Below, in pieces: positions 1 to 7,814 of a DNA stretch of 31,136 nucleotides (position 1 is its first letter; each line of letters begins with the position of its first letter). Origin of the DNA: Methanoregula sp. UBA247 (lineage in GTDB: Archaea; Halobacteriota; Methanomicrobia; Methanomicrobiales; Methanospirillaceae); assembly GCA_002495055.1 (NCBI GenBank), contig DADR01000020.1, forward strand, positions 40,619 to 71,754, read 5' to 3'. The position numbers were made by a program, and so were the translations under genes. The notes under the pieces were generated by a model. The model saw nothing but the letters and a program-made list of their open reading frames with translations, searched no databases and was not told the DNA's origin.

Positions 1-21
1 CCCAAGCTGAGCTACTAGGGC
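1..21 (-). tRNA. tRNA, 5' part only, cut by the window edge
   Basis: Read on the minus strand, bases 21 to 1 give a seven-base acceptor strand GCCCTAG, then T8 and A9, a D-stem GCTC, A14, G15 and the GG of the D-loop. This is the standard tRNA 5' half. The anticodon lies outside the window, so the isotype cannot be stated. On the same strand an AT-rich TATA-like stretch lies at about 46-56, at a suitable distance upstream of the tRNA 5' end. Confidence 0.75.
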
Positions 22-95
22 AGGAATACAAATGTTGTCGCTCGTAACTAATAAATGATATGCTCTGATCTCTCGCAGGAATTTCAACGACCGTT

Positions 96-105
96 CATTT
101 TTATA
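96..105 (+). promoter_or_regulatory. TATA box of a leaderless DHH gene
   Basis: The stretch TTTTTATACG is centred about 29 bases before the ATG at 130. Archaeal transcription usually starts 25-30 bases after the TATA centre, which would place the start at or next to the ATG. No Shine-Dalgarno sequence precedes the ATG. A leaderless transcript is therefore inferred. Confidence 0.55.
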
Positions 106-129
106 CGGTGCAATGACAGTATTAACTAA

Positions 130-1101
130 ATGCCGCTCCCGGATAAGGGCGCCAATGGTGAAGAATCTGGCCTTGCAAACGCAGTCAGAAGCCGTTCGGC
201 GCATGTCGTTCACCTCACACATAATGATCTTGATGCTGTAGGAGCGGATGCAATCCACCGGATGAAATTCGGAAGTGAGGGGGTGTTTACCCTCTGGAGT
301 TCGGTAGGAAAATTTGCCTCGCTGTTTTCCCTGGTCGCATCCTGTGACGGTAAAGGAGATCTTCTATCCATCTCTGACCTCGGTTACCAGACGGACACTG
401 AAATGGTTGCCCATAAAGCGCGAGTGAATGGATGGATCGTTGAGTGGCGGGATCATCACCGATGGCGCGATGATGAGATGGAAAAAGTAAAAAAAGAGGT
501 ATCGTTGCTCCGCGTTGACACCACGGTCTGCGCATGTGGTATCGTGGCCGTTGATCTTTCACCGGATAACCCTGTTGCCGCTGAGGTTGCACGGGTTGTC
601 TGCGATTATGATCTCTGGAAACATGCCGATTCCCGATCTGCAGTGCTTGGACAGGTGCTCCAGCGCAAGCAAAACCGGGAGCATGTGAGGGACTGTCTCG
701 TGAAGGGGATTTTTAGTGATATGCTCATCGAGCAGGAATATGCATGTATAAAGGCCGAGATGGACGCAATGATGCTGCGGAGCCTCAGGCACGCTACAAT
801 CCTTGGCAGCAGGTACAGGATTGCATTCGCTCCCCTCTATGGTTACCCGAGCGAGACGGCACATTTTATCCGGAACGAGAAAAAAACCGATATCGAGGTG
901 ATCATTGGTAAAGACGGCAAGTTCTCTCTTCGTTCAGTCCCCCCGATAAGCCACCTGATTGCCCGAGAATTTGGCGGCGGAGGACATCCGAACGCTGCAG
1001 GGGGTTCATTCCATTTTTCCGTACTGGAACGTTTCACCTGGTGGCTCTTCAAGAAGAGCCGGCACTTCAGGGAGTTCGTGACAATTGCAGATGCACATTG
1101 A
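130..1101 (+). CDS. DHH/DHHA1 family phosphoesterase
   Basis: A 323-residue cytosolic protein of the DHH superfamily. These are metal-dependent phosphoesterases acting on small phosphodiesters, oligoribonucleotides or cyclic dinucleotides. The N-terminal DHH domain shows the acidic motif THNDLDAVGAD (residues 30-40), SDLGYQTD (82-89) and the signature WRDHHRW (106-112). The C-terminal DHHA1 domain ends with the glycine-rich substrate loop GGGGHPNAAGG (282-292). Motif order and length fit a complete RecJ-like/NrnA-like protein, but the substrate cannot be told from sequence. The ATG at 130 is chosen because a TATA box lies the right distance upstream for a leaderless message. The gene faces away from a tRNA and converges on the next gene. 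Confidence 0.85.
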   Translation: MPLPDKGANGEESGLANAVRSRSAHVVHLTHNDLDAVGADAIHRMKFGSEGVFTLWSSVGKFASLFSLVASCDGKGDLLSISDLGYQTDTEMVAHKARVNGWIVEWRDHHRWRDDEMEKVKKEVSLLRVDTTVCACGIVAVDLSPDNPVAAEVARVVCDYDLWKHADSRSAVLGQVLQRKQNREHVRDCLVKGIFSDMLIEQEYACIKAEMDAMMLRSLRHATILGSRYRIAFAPLYGYPSETAHFIRNEKKTDIEVIIGKDGKFSLRSVPPISHLIAREFGGGGHPNAAGGSFHFSVLERFTWWLFKKSRHFREFVTIADAH

Positions 1102-1207
1102 TCTGCGATAATCTCTCCTGAATTCGCTTCTTATTCGCGGAACCGGTTTATAATCCAAAATCTTCTTGGTGCCGGCTCAGTTTTTATTGAAATCGTCAGA
1201 TACCAGG

Positions 1208-1999
1208 TTACTTTGTATAGACAGCAGATTCCACCAGATCGTTCCAGTAATTTTCGCACATGTCCGTACAGTATCCCCCGACACTGACCTGATCGGGATC
1301 GAGGCAGGATAGAGCCTGCGAAATTGAGTCCTGGTCGGGATCAATAAGGATGATCCTTTTAAGATCATACTCACTGGCAAGATCGAGGATGGTATCGAGC
1401 TGAATCCTTCCCACTGCTACCCGGGGCTGGTGCTCCAGCAGGCATTCAAGGCTTTCTCTGTCCGACTTCGGCTGGAAAAAGAAGACGTTCTGCCGAACGA
1501 GCGCGGCGAGCTCATGCTCTGGCATAGTATCACAGATCAGCACATGCCCGCTGACGCCAGCATCCCTCATCGAGCGCATCAGGGTCTGGTATGCGCCCGT
1601 GATCGCATCGTTCCACTCATCTTCATCATTATAATATGTGTCAGTGATTCCGAGAACATGAGGGGCAGGCAGGGCACACCAGGCTCCTTTTTTCTGCACA
1701 ACGATTCCTGCAGCATCTTCACTGACAGGATGAGGATCCAGGCCAATTTCCCCGGTGGCCTTCCTGCCATCAACTCCCAGGAGGCACCCCATAATACGGT
1801 TTTTATAGAACCGCCCTCCTGCGCAGGGTACCATGATTCCCGCTGAAATCTGCGGTTCAAGCGACTGGTCGAGCAGGTATGTGGTGATATCTGCAGCGGT
1901 TCCGCGATGCTGTGCAATCCAAACTGCAAGTGTGGCAATATCCGGTTCTCCAGGCTCCGCTCCCAACGCCCGTGTTGCCAGTTTCAGCCGTTTTGCCAT
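1208..1999 (-). CDS. conserved-looking hypothetical protein, Cys-containing
   Basis: A 263-residue protein whose family I do not recognise. It is probably soluble, with no signal peptide or membrane segment. Visible features are Cys residues spread through the chain (for example VPCAGG, GAWCALP, LICDTM, GGYCTDMCENYW), an acidic stretch NDEDEWNDA mid-chain, and an alternating hydrophobic/charged C-terminal half compatible with an alpha/beta fold. TDMCENYW near the end could be a metal or redox site, but that is only a guess. It is divergent from metG with 39 bases between the two start codons and converges on the DHH gene. Codon use resembles its neighbours and no other frame is as coherent, so it is very probably a real gene. 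Confidence 0.75.
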   Translation of the reverse strand: MAKRLKLATRALGAEPGEPDIATLAVWIAQHRGTAADITTYLLDQSLEPQISAGIMVPCAGGRFYKNRIMGCLLGVDGRKATGEIGLDPHPVSEDAAGIVVQKKGAWCALPAPHVLGITDTYYNDEDEWNDAITGAYQTLMRSMRDAGVSGHVLICDTMPEHELAALVRQNVFFFQPKSDRESLECLLEHQPRVAVGRIQLDTILDLASEYDLKRIILIDPDQDSISQALSCLDPDQVSVGGYCTDMCENYWNDLVESAVYTK

Positions 2000-2038
2000 A
2001 TACAGATCTTATTACTCATAAGCATCTAAAAAGTACTG

Positions 2039-4027
2039 ATGAACTCCCCACCGCTGCTGGTTACCTGCGGGTTGCCGTACACGAACGGTCCCTGCCATCT
2101 CGGACATTTGCGAACGTACGTGCCTGCTGACGCTTACGTCCGCTACATGCGGCGGTCGGGAGAAGAAGTTGTCTTTGTCTGCGGTTCGGACAATCATGGG
2201 ACCCCGATTGTTGTCTCAGCTGAGGAAGCAGGCGTCTCTCCCCGGGAACTCTCCGAACGTTACCACAGGCATTTTGATGAGACGTTCAAACGTATGGATG
2301 TGCTGTTCGACCGGTTTGGTATGACCGATGACCCCACCAACCACCACCGCACAAAAACAATGGTATCCGAACTCATTAAAAACGGTTTTATCTACAAACA
2401 GGTCGTGCACCAGGCATATTGCACAAAGTGCCGGAGGTTTCTTCCCGACAGGTACGTGGAAGGTATCTGTCCTCATTGCGGGACACAGGCACGGGGTGAT
2501 GAATGTGACCAGGGTTGCGGCAAGCATCTGGAGCCCGGTGAAATCAGGGATCCTGTCTGCAAGGTTTGCCAGACGAAGGCTGAGTTCCGTGACCAGGAGC
2601 ATTATTTCTTTAAATTATCCGAATTCAAGGAATTCCTGCTTCCCTATCTTGAAAAACTCCGGGGGACGAGCAACGCCAGGAATTACGCAATCGGATGGAT
2701 TAATGACGAACTCCACGACTGGTGTATCACCCGCACACTCGAATGGGGAGTAAAGTTCCCCGGACGCGACGATCTCGTGGTCTATGTCTGGGTCGACGCC
2801 CCGATCGGATATATTGCATTCACCGAGGAATGGGCAAAGGAGGCAGGGAAAGACTGGAAGCGGTGCTGGTGCGGTGAAAACCGGGTCACCCATTTCATTG
2901 GAGGTGATATCATCTACCACCACAGCATTTTCTGGCCGGCGCTCTTAAAAGCGGCAGGGTATGGCGTACCGCATGCAATCGTTGCGAGCGGGATGGTCAA
3001 GGTCGATGATCACAAGTTCTCGAAATCCCGTGGTTATGTTGTCTGGACAAACGATGATTACCTTGACAAAGGTTTACCTGCAGATTACCTCCGCTACTAC
3101 CTGCTTGCATATACCAGCCACACCAAAGAACTGAACTTTTCGTGGAAGGTCTTCTCAGAGAGGATCAATAACGAGGTTGTCAACATCTTCGGAAACTTTA
3201 TGTACCGTACGCTGTTCTTCGCGCACAAAGAATGGGAAGGTATTCCGGGCGGTGCTGTGGATCCCGCGATCATTGCAGAGATAGATACGTGCCTTACTAC
3301 TGTGGATGGTTACATGCGGGAGTATGAATTCAAGGGGGCTGTAGATGCAATCATGACACTTGCAGCATTCGGTAACACCTATATCCAGACAAATGCCCCC
3401 TGGAAACTGATCAAGACCGACCGTACAGCTGCTGCACAGGTTATTAAAAACTGCATCCAGATTGCAAAAGCCCTGACACTGCTGATCGAACCGGTGATGC
3501 CGGCCAAAGCACAGGAATGCTGGAAGCAGCTTGGCTGCAGCGATAAGGTAGCAGACCATCAAATCGCCGAAGCCGCGTATCCCGTACGGGAAACTAAGAT
3601 TAATGCACCGTTCCCGCTTTTTTCCCGGATGGAAGAGGATCAGGTGAAAGAGCTCGATGCCCTGCTCCAGAAACGAGTGGCAGGGGCAAATAAAAAGGTG
3701 GAGAAGATCCCCGTGGTTACTTTTGAGGAATTCCAGAAACTGGACATCAGGACCGGTAAAGTACTATCTGCAGAACCCATACCAAAATCCAACAAACTCC
3801 TGAAACTACAGGTAGATATCGGCAGTGAAACCCGCCAGATCGTGGCCGGCATACAGCAGTTCTACAAACCGGATGAACTGGCTGGCAGGGAAATCGTCGT
3901 TGTCACCAACCTTGCGCCGGCTAAAATATTCGGGGTAGAAAGCAATGGAATGATACTTGCGGCAGGGGATTTTGCATCGCTGCTGGTACCTCTGCGACCC
4001 GTGGATCCTGGTACAAAGATCCGTTGA
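2039..4027 (+). CDS. metG: methionyl-tRNA synthetase
   Basis: Charges tRNA-Met with methionine in the cytosol. The 662-residue protein has the class I signature near its N-terminus (GPCHLGHL, residues 17-24, the HIGH motif) and the KMSKS-like loop KFSKSRG near residue 328. A four-knuckle zinc insert spans about residues 128-177, with CTKC, CPHC, a third C-x3-C pair and CKVC. The anticodon-binding helical domain follows. A C-terminal EMAP/Trbp111-like tRNA-binding domain starts near residue 558 (VVTFEEFQKLDIRTGKV), the module used for dimerisation and tRNA binding in archaeal and many bacterial MetRS. The chosen ATG places the beta-strand VTCGLPYTNGP at the usual distance from the start. No Shine-Dalgarno is visible, and TTATTA at 2010-2015 is a possible TATA for a leaderless transcript. 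Confidence 0.97.
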   Translation: MNSPPLLVTCGLPYTNGPCHLGHLRTYVPADAYVRYMRRSGEEVVFVCGSDNHGTPIVVSAEEAGVSPRELSERYHRHFDETFKRMDVLFDRFGMTDDPTNHHRTKTMVSELIKNGFIYKQVVHQAYCTKCRRFLPDRYVEGICPHCGTQARGDECDQGCGKHLEPGEIRDPVCKVCQTKAEFRDQEHYFFKLSEFKEFLLPYLEKLRGTSNARNYAIGWINDELHDWCITRTLEWGVKFPGRDDLVVYVWVDAPIGYIAFTEEWAKEAGKDWKRCWCGENRVTHFIGGDIIYHHSIFWPALLKAAGYGVPHAIVASGMVKVDDHKFSKSRGYVVWTNDDYLDKGLPADYLRYYLLAYTSHTKELNFSWKVFSERINNEVVNIFGNFMYRTLFFAHKEWEGIPGGAVDPAIIAEIDTCLTTVDGYMREYEFKGAVDAIMTLAAFGNTYIQTNAPWKLIKTDRTAAAQVIKNCIQIAKALTLLIEPVMPAKAQECWKQLGCSDKVADHQIAEAAYPVRETKINAPFPLFSRMEEDQVKELDALLQKRVAGANKKVEKIPVVTFEEFQKLDIRTGKVLSAEPIPKSNKLLKLQVDIGSETRQIVAGIQQFYKPDELAGREIVVVTNLAPAKIFGVESNGMILAAGDFASLLVPLRPVDPGTKIR

Positions 4028-4279
4028 TACCCCCGTAATTGACTTAAATTTGCTCTTACATACACTTTCTTTTTAGTAAAAAAAAATAGAAAATACTGAA
4101 GATAACAAAAGATTTCGGTGTCCGGATAACCTGAAATCCCTGCGTTGATAGTAATGGTCATGTTGTACCGGCAAGAGAGTTATCGGAATTCTGGAGGCTT
4201 CATGCCGGCGGGGTACCCGGGTAAATGGCACAGGTAAAGTTCTTTTTTTTTTAAATTCCTGCAAGGAAAAAACAAAAAA

Positions 4280-4906
4280 TTATTTTTTCATATGCGTGAT
4301 AAATCGTGCATTCACTTCATTCCAGTTCACGATATTCCAGAATGACTCGATAAATTTCGCCCTGTCGTTCTTGTAGTCTAGATAATATGCATGCTCCCAG
4401 ACATCGAGAGCCAGAAGGATCCGATATCCCGGTATCATATTGACATTATGCTTCTCAAGCTGCAGGATCATGGGGCGCCCGGTAGTCATGCAATATGTCA
4501 GTACTGCCCACCCGGAACCTTCGACGCTCAATGCCGCCTGTGTGAACTCCTTTTTAAACCGCTCAAATTTCCCAAACTCAGCATCAATTGCTTTTGAGAG
4601 GTCTCCTGTCGGTTTTCCTCCGCCACCACCAGGTGCAGGAGCCAGATTCTCCCAGAATAGTTTATGCAGGCGGAAACCACCGATATGGAAGGAAAGCTCT
4701 TTTAATCCTGCTTTCATGTCCAGATCGATATTATCCCTGCGTGCCTTATCGAATTTTTCCAGCAATGCGTTCGCACCTGTTACGTATGCCTGATGGTGTT
4801 TCTGGTGGTGTAAGGTGAGTTGGTCTTCAGAGATATACGGTGCCAGAGCCTTATATCCATAGGGCAGTTTTGGCAGCGTGTATAATTTGCCAGTATCCAT
4901 ATGCAT
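4280..4906 (-). CDS. superoxide dismutase (Fe/Mn family)
   Basis: Converts superoxide to oxygen and hydrogen peroxide in the cytosol. From the chosen start the protein has 208 residues, normal for the family. Metal ligands are visible as H33 in TLHHQKHHQAY, H81 in RLHKLFWENL, and D168 and H172 in DVWEHAYYLDY. The outer-sphere position that is Gln69 in bacterial Fe enzymes is Gly77. A His (H153, EKHNVNM) stands where Mn enzymes have Gln, as in archaeal enzymes of the Sulfolobus type, so metal preference is open (Fe or cambialistic). An ATG at 4918 is in frame, but GGAGGT lies between it and the ATG at 4906, so 4906 (or the ATG at 4900) is the likely start. The gene is divergent from a ferritin-like iron-handling gene. 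Confidence 0.93.
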   Translation of the reverse strand: MHMDTGKLYTLPKLPYGYKALAPYISEDQLTLHHQKHHQAYVTGANALLEKFDKARRDNIDLDMKAGLKELSFHIGGFRLHKLFWENLAPAPGGGGGKPTGDLSKAIDAEFGKFERFKKEFTQAALSVEGSGWAVLTYCMTTGRPMILQLEKHNVNMIPGYRILLALDVWEHAYYLDYKNDRAKFIESFWNIVNWNEVNARFITHMKK

Positions 4907-4949
4907 CCTGACCTCCATTACGTGGATATGGTGTATTGTTTTTTTCCGG

Positions 4950-4966
4950 TATTTCTTTTATTGCAT
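4950..4966 (-). promoter_or_regulatory. likely TATA region of the superoxide dismutase gene
   Basis: On the minus strand this reads GCAATAAAAGAAATACC, an A/T-rich core flanked by G/C, about 50 bases upstream of the start codon. That would leave a short leader carrying the GGAGGT ribosome-binding site. Position and composition fit an archaeal TATA box; no repressor site can be assigned. Confidence 0.4.
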
Positions 4967-5086
4967 GAAAGTATGAGCATTCCTTTTCCCAATGTGTGAA
5001 CGGTGAACCGGAAAATGGAGTGCAGTTCGAAATCCTGATACCGCATGATATGTACAGGATTATAACAGATTTTAAAAAGGGTTCGC

Positions 5087-5968
5087 ATGAACGACACCGA
5101 ACGTGACCAAAAACTGACATCTGCTCTCCTTGCCCTGCAACAGGGAGAGATCACCGAATTCCATATCTATAAAAAAATTGCTGCAATCCAGAAAGATGCC
5201 CACAACAGTGACATTCTGGACCGGATAGCACAGCAGGAACTTATGCATTATGAGATATGGAAACGGTATACGCACCAGGACGTAGCCCCGAACACACTCC
5301 GCATCTGGTTCTATTACCTGATCGTACGGGGATTCGGTATGACTTTTGCCATAAAACTCATGGAAGGTGTGGAAAAACGTGCCCAGGGGTATGATAAAGC
5401 ACTTATCGCACAGATTCCCGAGACAAGGGAGATGTTGGTAAACGAAGAAACCCACGAACGTGAACTCATTGCACTCATCGATGAAGAACGATTAAAATAC
5501 ATGGGATCGGTTGTGCTTGGGCTCAATGATGCTCTCGTTGAATTTACCGGAACGCTCGCCGGACTTACGTTTGCTATCCAGAACACACAGATAATCGCAG
5601 TTGCCGGCCTGATTATGGGTGTTGCAGCCTCACTTTCAATGGGAGCATCCGAATATCTGTCTCGACGTTCTGATGGGGGACAGACAGATCCGGTAAAGGC
5701 ATCAGTCTACACCGGATTTGCCTATATCGTAACTGTTGCCCTGCTTATCCTGCCTTTTCTGGTTCTTGCCAGCCCGTATATCGCCCTCGTATGTACCCTG
5801 TTGGGAGCAGTGGGTGTAATTTTCCTGTTCACGTTTTACCTGTCCGTTGCCAAAGATCTTGCCTTCTGGAGACGCTTTGGTGAGATGATTCTCATCAGCC
5901 TGGGGATAGCTGCGATATCGTTTGTCATCGGTATCTTCATCCGGGCGGTGCTGAATATCAATATCTGA
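5087..5968 (+). CDS. membrane-bound ferritin-like/VIT1 protein (MbfA-type iron transporter)
   Basis: A 293-residue fusion of a rubrerythrin-like di-iron domain (about residues 1-140) with a VIT1/CCC1 transporter domain (about 140-293). Iron-ligand-type Glu/His motifs of the four-helix bundle appear as EITEFHIYKK, QQELMHYEIWKRY and NEETHEREL. The membrane half starts with GLNDALVEFTGTLAGL, the family signature, followed by a second amphipathic/TM unit (MGVAASLSMGASEYLS) and three strongly hydrophobic segments to the C-terminus. Bacterial MbfA proteins of this architecture export iron and protect against peroxide stress; the same role is inferred here. Its divergent placement from superoxide dismutase, 180 bases apart, supports an oxidative-stress/iron role. 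The upstream A/T-rich TTATAACAG and TTTTAAAAAG stretches are candidate TATA boxes. Confidence 0.88.
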   Translation: MNDTERDQKLTSALLALQQGEITEFHIYKKIAAIQKDAHNSDILDRIAQQELMHYEIWKRYTHQDVAPNTLRIWFYYLIVRGFGMTFAIKLMEGVEKRAQGYDKALIAQIPETREMLVNEETHERELIALIDEERLKYMGSVVLGLNDALVEFTGTLAGLTFAIQNTQIIAVAGLIMGVAASLSMGASEYLSRRSDGGQTDPVKASVYTGFAYIVTVALLILPFLVLASPYIALVCTLLGAVGVIFLFTFYLSVAKDLAFWRRFGEMILISLGIAAISFVIGIFIRAVLNINI

Positions 5969-6286
5969 GGATTTTTGTATAACAGATATCAGAATTTTCA
6001 CACTTTCCCTTTCCCTCCGGAATCCTCGGTTTCGTCCACCTGAACCTTTGGTCACGGGCAACAGGGATAGGAGTCCTGGAACGATGGATATGAATACACT
6101 CTGCAAAAGCAGATAAAAAAACGATTGAGTTCCACCCGAACCATGAAAATCGATTGTCACGAAGAAATCCCGTGTCAAGACCCTCATAAGCGAGGTACGA
6201 TCAATGACTTCCTGAGCCAAAACCTCCATTTCCCCCGATCCTTCATCGTCACCTTCTCTATTCATCGACAGAATGAAACCGGTTTT
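5969..6286. other. 318-base gap between convergent genes, no gene seen
   Basis: No reading frame here looks like a protein; the long minus-strand frame continues as the antisense of the VIT1 gene. The gap holds a 20-base stretch at 6133-6152 that recurs with one mismatch at 21301-21320 (see findings). Nothing else stands out. Confidence 0.5.
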
Positions 6287-6982
6287 TTATGCCGAGAAGA
6301 AATTCTTCCCCAGGTCCCCGATATTGGAATAACCCCGCTGCTCCCAGTAACCACGGTAATCCGGGTCATCAGACAACTGGATTTTCTCGATCCACTTAAT
6401 CCACTTATATCCCCATTTATCTTCAGCGACCAGCTGGAACGGATGTCCCCGTTCAGCCGGAAGTGTGATATTGTTCATCCTGTAGGCCATAATGATGTCA
6501 CGGTTCATCAGGTAATCCAGGGGGAACGATGTGGTATATCCATCGTGTGCCGTGAAGATAACGGTATTTGCACGGGGATCGATTCCCGCTTCCAGGATTA
6601 AATCACGCACCAGCACACCTTCCCAGAGAATTGTTGTATCCCAGCCTTCTACACAGAAGAGTGTAACTACCTTTGTACGGGCGGTGTATTTTTCCAGAAT
6701 ATCATTATACGTATACACCGATGTCTTATTGGTCAGCCCCGTGACTGTGAGCCGGTAATCAGTGAGGTTAACATACTGGGGACCCTTGATTGAGTTTTCA
6801 CGAAAATCATGAATCGAAGAGAGATCTTTTCCCTGATATGACCTCACTTCCACCCCGGGAAGGGCATTGGGGCTACCACCATGGACAGTGGATCGGGTTC
6901 CCAGACCGTCGAGAAAGAACAACGCACCTGCTGCAACAATAACCAATGCGATTAATATAACGGTAAGAGTCCCTGAATTCAT
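6287..6982 (-). CDS. membrane-anchored molybdopterin-binding oxidoreductase (sulfite oxidase fold)
   Basis: A 231-residue protein with one N-terminal membrane segment (about residues 5-25, then a likely extracytoplasmic body) and a single oxidoreductase molybdopterin-binding domain (about 70-205). The Cys expected to ligate molybdenum is C110 in TLFCVEGWDTT. Family hallmarks GVLVRDLI, TAHDGYTTSFPLDY and ERGHPFQLVAEDKWGYKW follow in the usual order. The protein lacks the cytochrome b5 and dimerisation domains of true sulfite oxidases, so it resembles the small YedY/MsrP-like group; the substrate is unknown. On the minus strand a TATA-like CATTAATAAG (about 7005-7014) sits roughly 27 bases before the ATG, and no Shine-Dalgarno is present, suggesting a leaderless message. 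Confidence 0.85.
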   Translation of the reverse strand: MNSGTLTVILIALVIVAAGALFFLDGLGTRSTVHGGSPNALPGVEVRSYQGKDLSSIHDFRENSIKGPQYVNLTDYRLTVTGLTNKTSVYTYNDILEKYTARTKVVTLFCVEGWDTTILWEGVLVRDLILEAGIDPRANTVIFTAHDGYTTSFPLDYLMNRDIIMAYRMNNITLPAERGHPFQLVAEDKWGYKWIKWIEKIQLSDDPDYRGYWEQRGYSNIGDLGKNFFSA

Positions 6983-7003
6983 CAGTTGAGAACTATTCCC
7001 GGG

Positions 7004-7014
7004 ATCTTATTAAT
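7004..7014 (-). promoter_or_regulatory. TATA box of the molybdopterin oxidoreductase gene
   Basis: The minus strand reads CATTAATAAGA centred about 27 bases upstream of the ATG at 6982. This is the distance expected when transcription starts at the initiation codon itself. Confidence 0.5.
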
Positions 7015-7122
7015 GATTGTATAGCGGCACAGTACGAGGAGGAGATTGTTACTTTACCGGGGAGAGAACAGGTTTTTACTCCCGGATTGTTGTAGTTTGA
7101 CAAAGCGATACCTCCATTCCTT

Positions 7123-7161
7123 GCAGGTTTCCTGTGCAGGTTTTTTGCGCAGGTTTTTTGC
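7123..7161. repeat. three tandem copies of a 13-base unit
   Basis: Units at 7123-7135, 7136-7148 and 7149-7161. The second and third are identical (GCAGGTTTTTTGC); the first ends in CCTGT instead of TTTGC. The repeat lies in the non-coding gap between the molybdopterin gene and the small Cys/His gene. Confidence 0.85.
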
Positions 7162-7250
7162 GCTTAAAAAAAGTTCATTCACCTTCAGGGAGATACGATC
7201 CCGGCGAAACATGACGAAAATATTCCTCATAGATCACGTACAGATTGATA

Positions 7251-7581
7251 TCATCCGGAGCCTGGTAAGGTTTCGGTACGAAACCCAGGACTCTGGCGTA
7301 GATCCCGTCGGATAAAAAATGAACACCCCTTCACTATCGCCCGCTGCCTTCCGATCGGTAACGGGAGCCGGTGGATGTGATTGTGGCAGAGATGGCAGAC
7401 AACCAGTATGCTGGTCGACGGATCCCGGTTCATCTCCTTGTATCTGCGGTGGAAGATGCGATGTATAGCAAGGAACGCTGATGGATGATATTCGTGGCAG
7501 AGCTCGCAGGTATTTTCGACAGCAGTTTTTATTTTTTTGTTCCTGCACGGCATTTATCATGGTGTGGCAGGTTTCCGGCAT
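7251..7581 (-). pseudogene. small Cys/His (HNH-like) zinc protein, split by a frameshift in an A7 run
   Basis: The downstream frame (from 7553) encodes CELCHEYH, then HRIFHRRYKE and VCHLCHNHIHRLPLP. Two CxxC knuckles with nearby His residues are as in HNH-type or other zinc-ribbon proteins. That frame has no good ribosome-binding site. A strong one (AAGGAG, about 7589-7594) lies seven bases before the ATG at 7581 in another frame, which reads MPETCHTMINAVQEQK and then runs into a tract of seven A (7532-7538). Removing one A joins the two frames into MPETCHTMINAVQEQ-KIKTAVENTCELCHEYH, a coherent N-terminus of about 109 residues in total. The gene is therefore either recently broken, a homopolymer sequencing error, or expressed by slippage. 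The function is unknown; nuclease activity is only a possibility. Confidence 0.6.
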
Positions 7582-7814
7582 AAGCATTCTCCTTGTTTGA
7601 TCATCCGACCATTGTTTGAGGGAGATTAAAAGATTTTTCCCACATTATCGTTACGATCCTAAAAAAGGTCCGCTCATGAACGTTGAATTATTTCAATAGT
7701 CATCCAAAACTCACGGACAGGTATCTGTCCCGACAGGATACTGGTTCTGCTTCTGCCCTTTCCGCCAGATCTCTACAATAAAGGGTTTCTCTGCTCTCAC
7801 GTATTTCACGGATT

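Noticed and set aside
4202..4237. 11-codon frame after GGAGG in the metG-sod gap
   Set aside because: Too short to support, and the site could be chance in a region that otherwise looks like a terminator.
5702..6265. 187-codon minus-strand frame over the 3' end of the VIT1 gene and the following gap
   Set aside because: More than half is antisense to a well-supported gene; the remainder is low in coherence and has no ribosome-binding site.
6125..6601. 158-codon plus-strand frame
   Set aside because: Mostly antisense to the molybdopterin oxidoreductase, which has clear family motifs.
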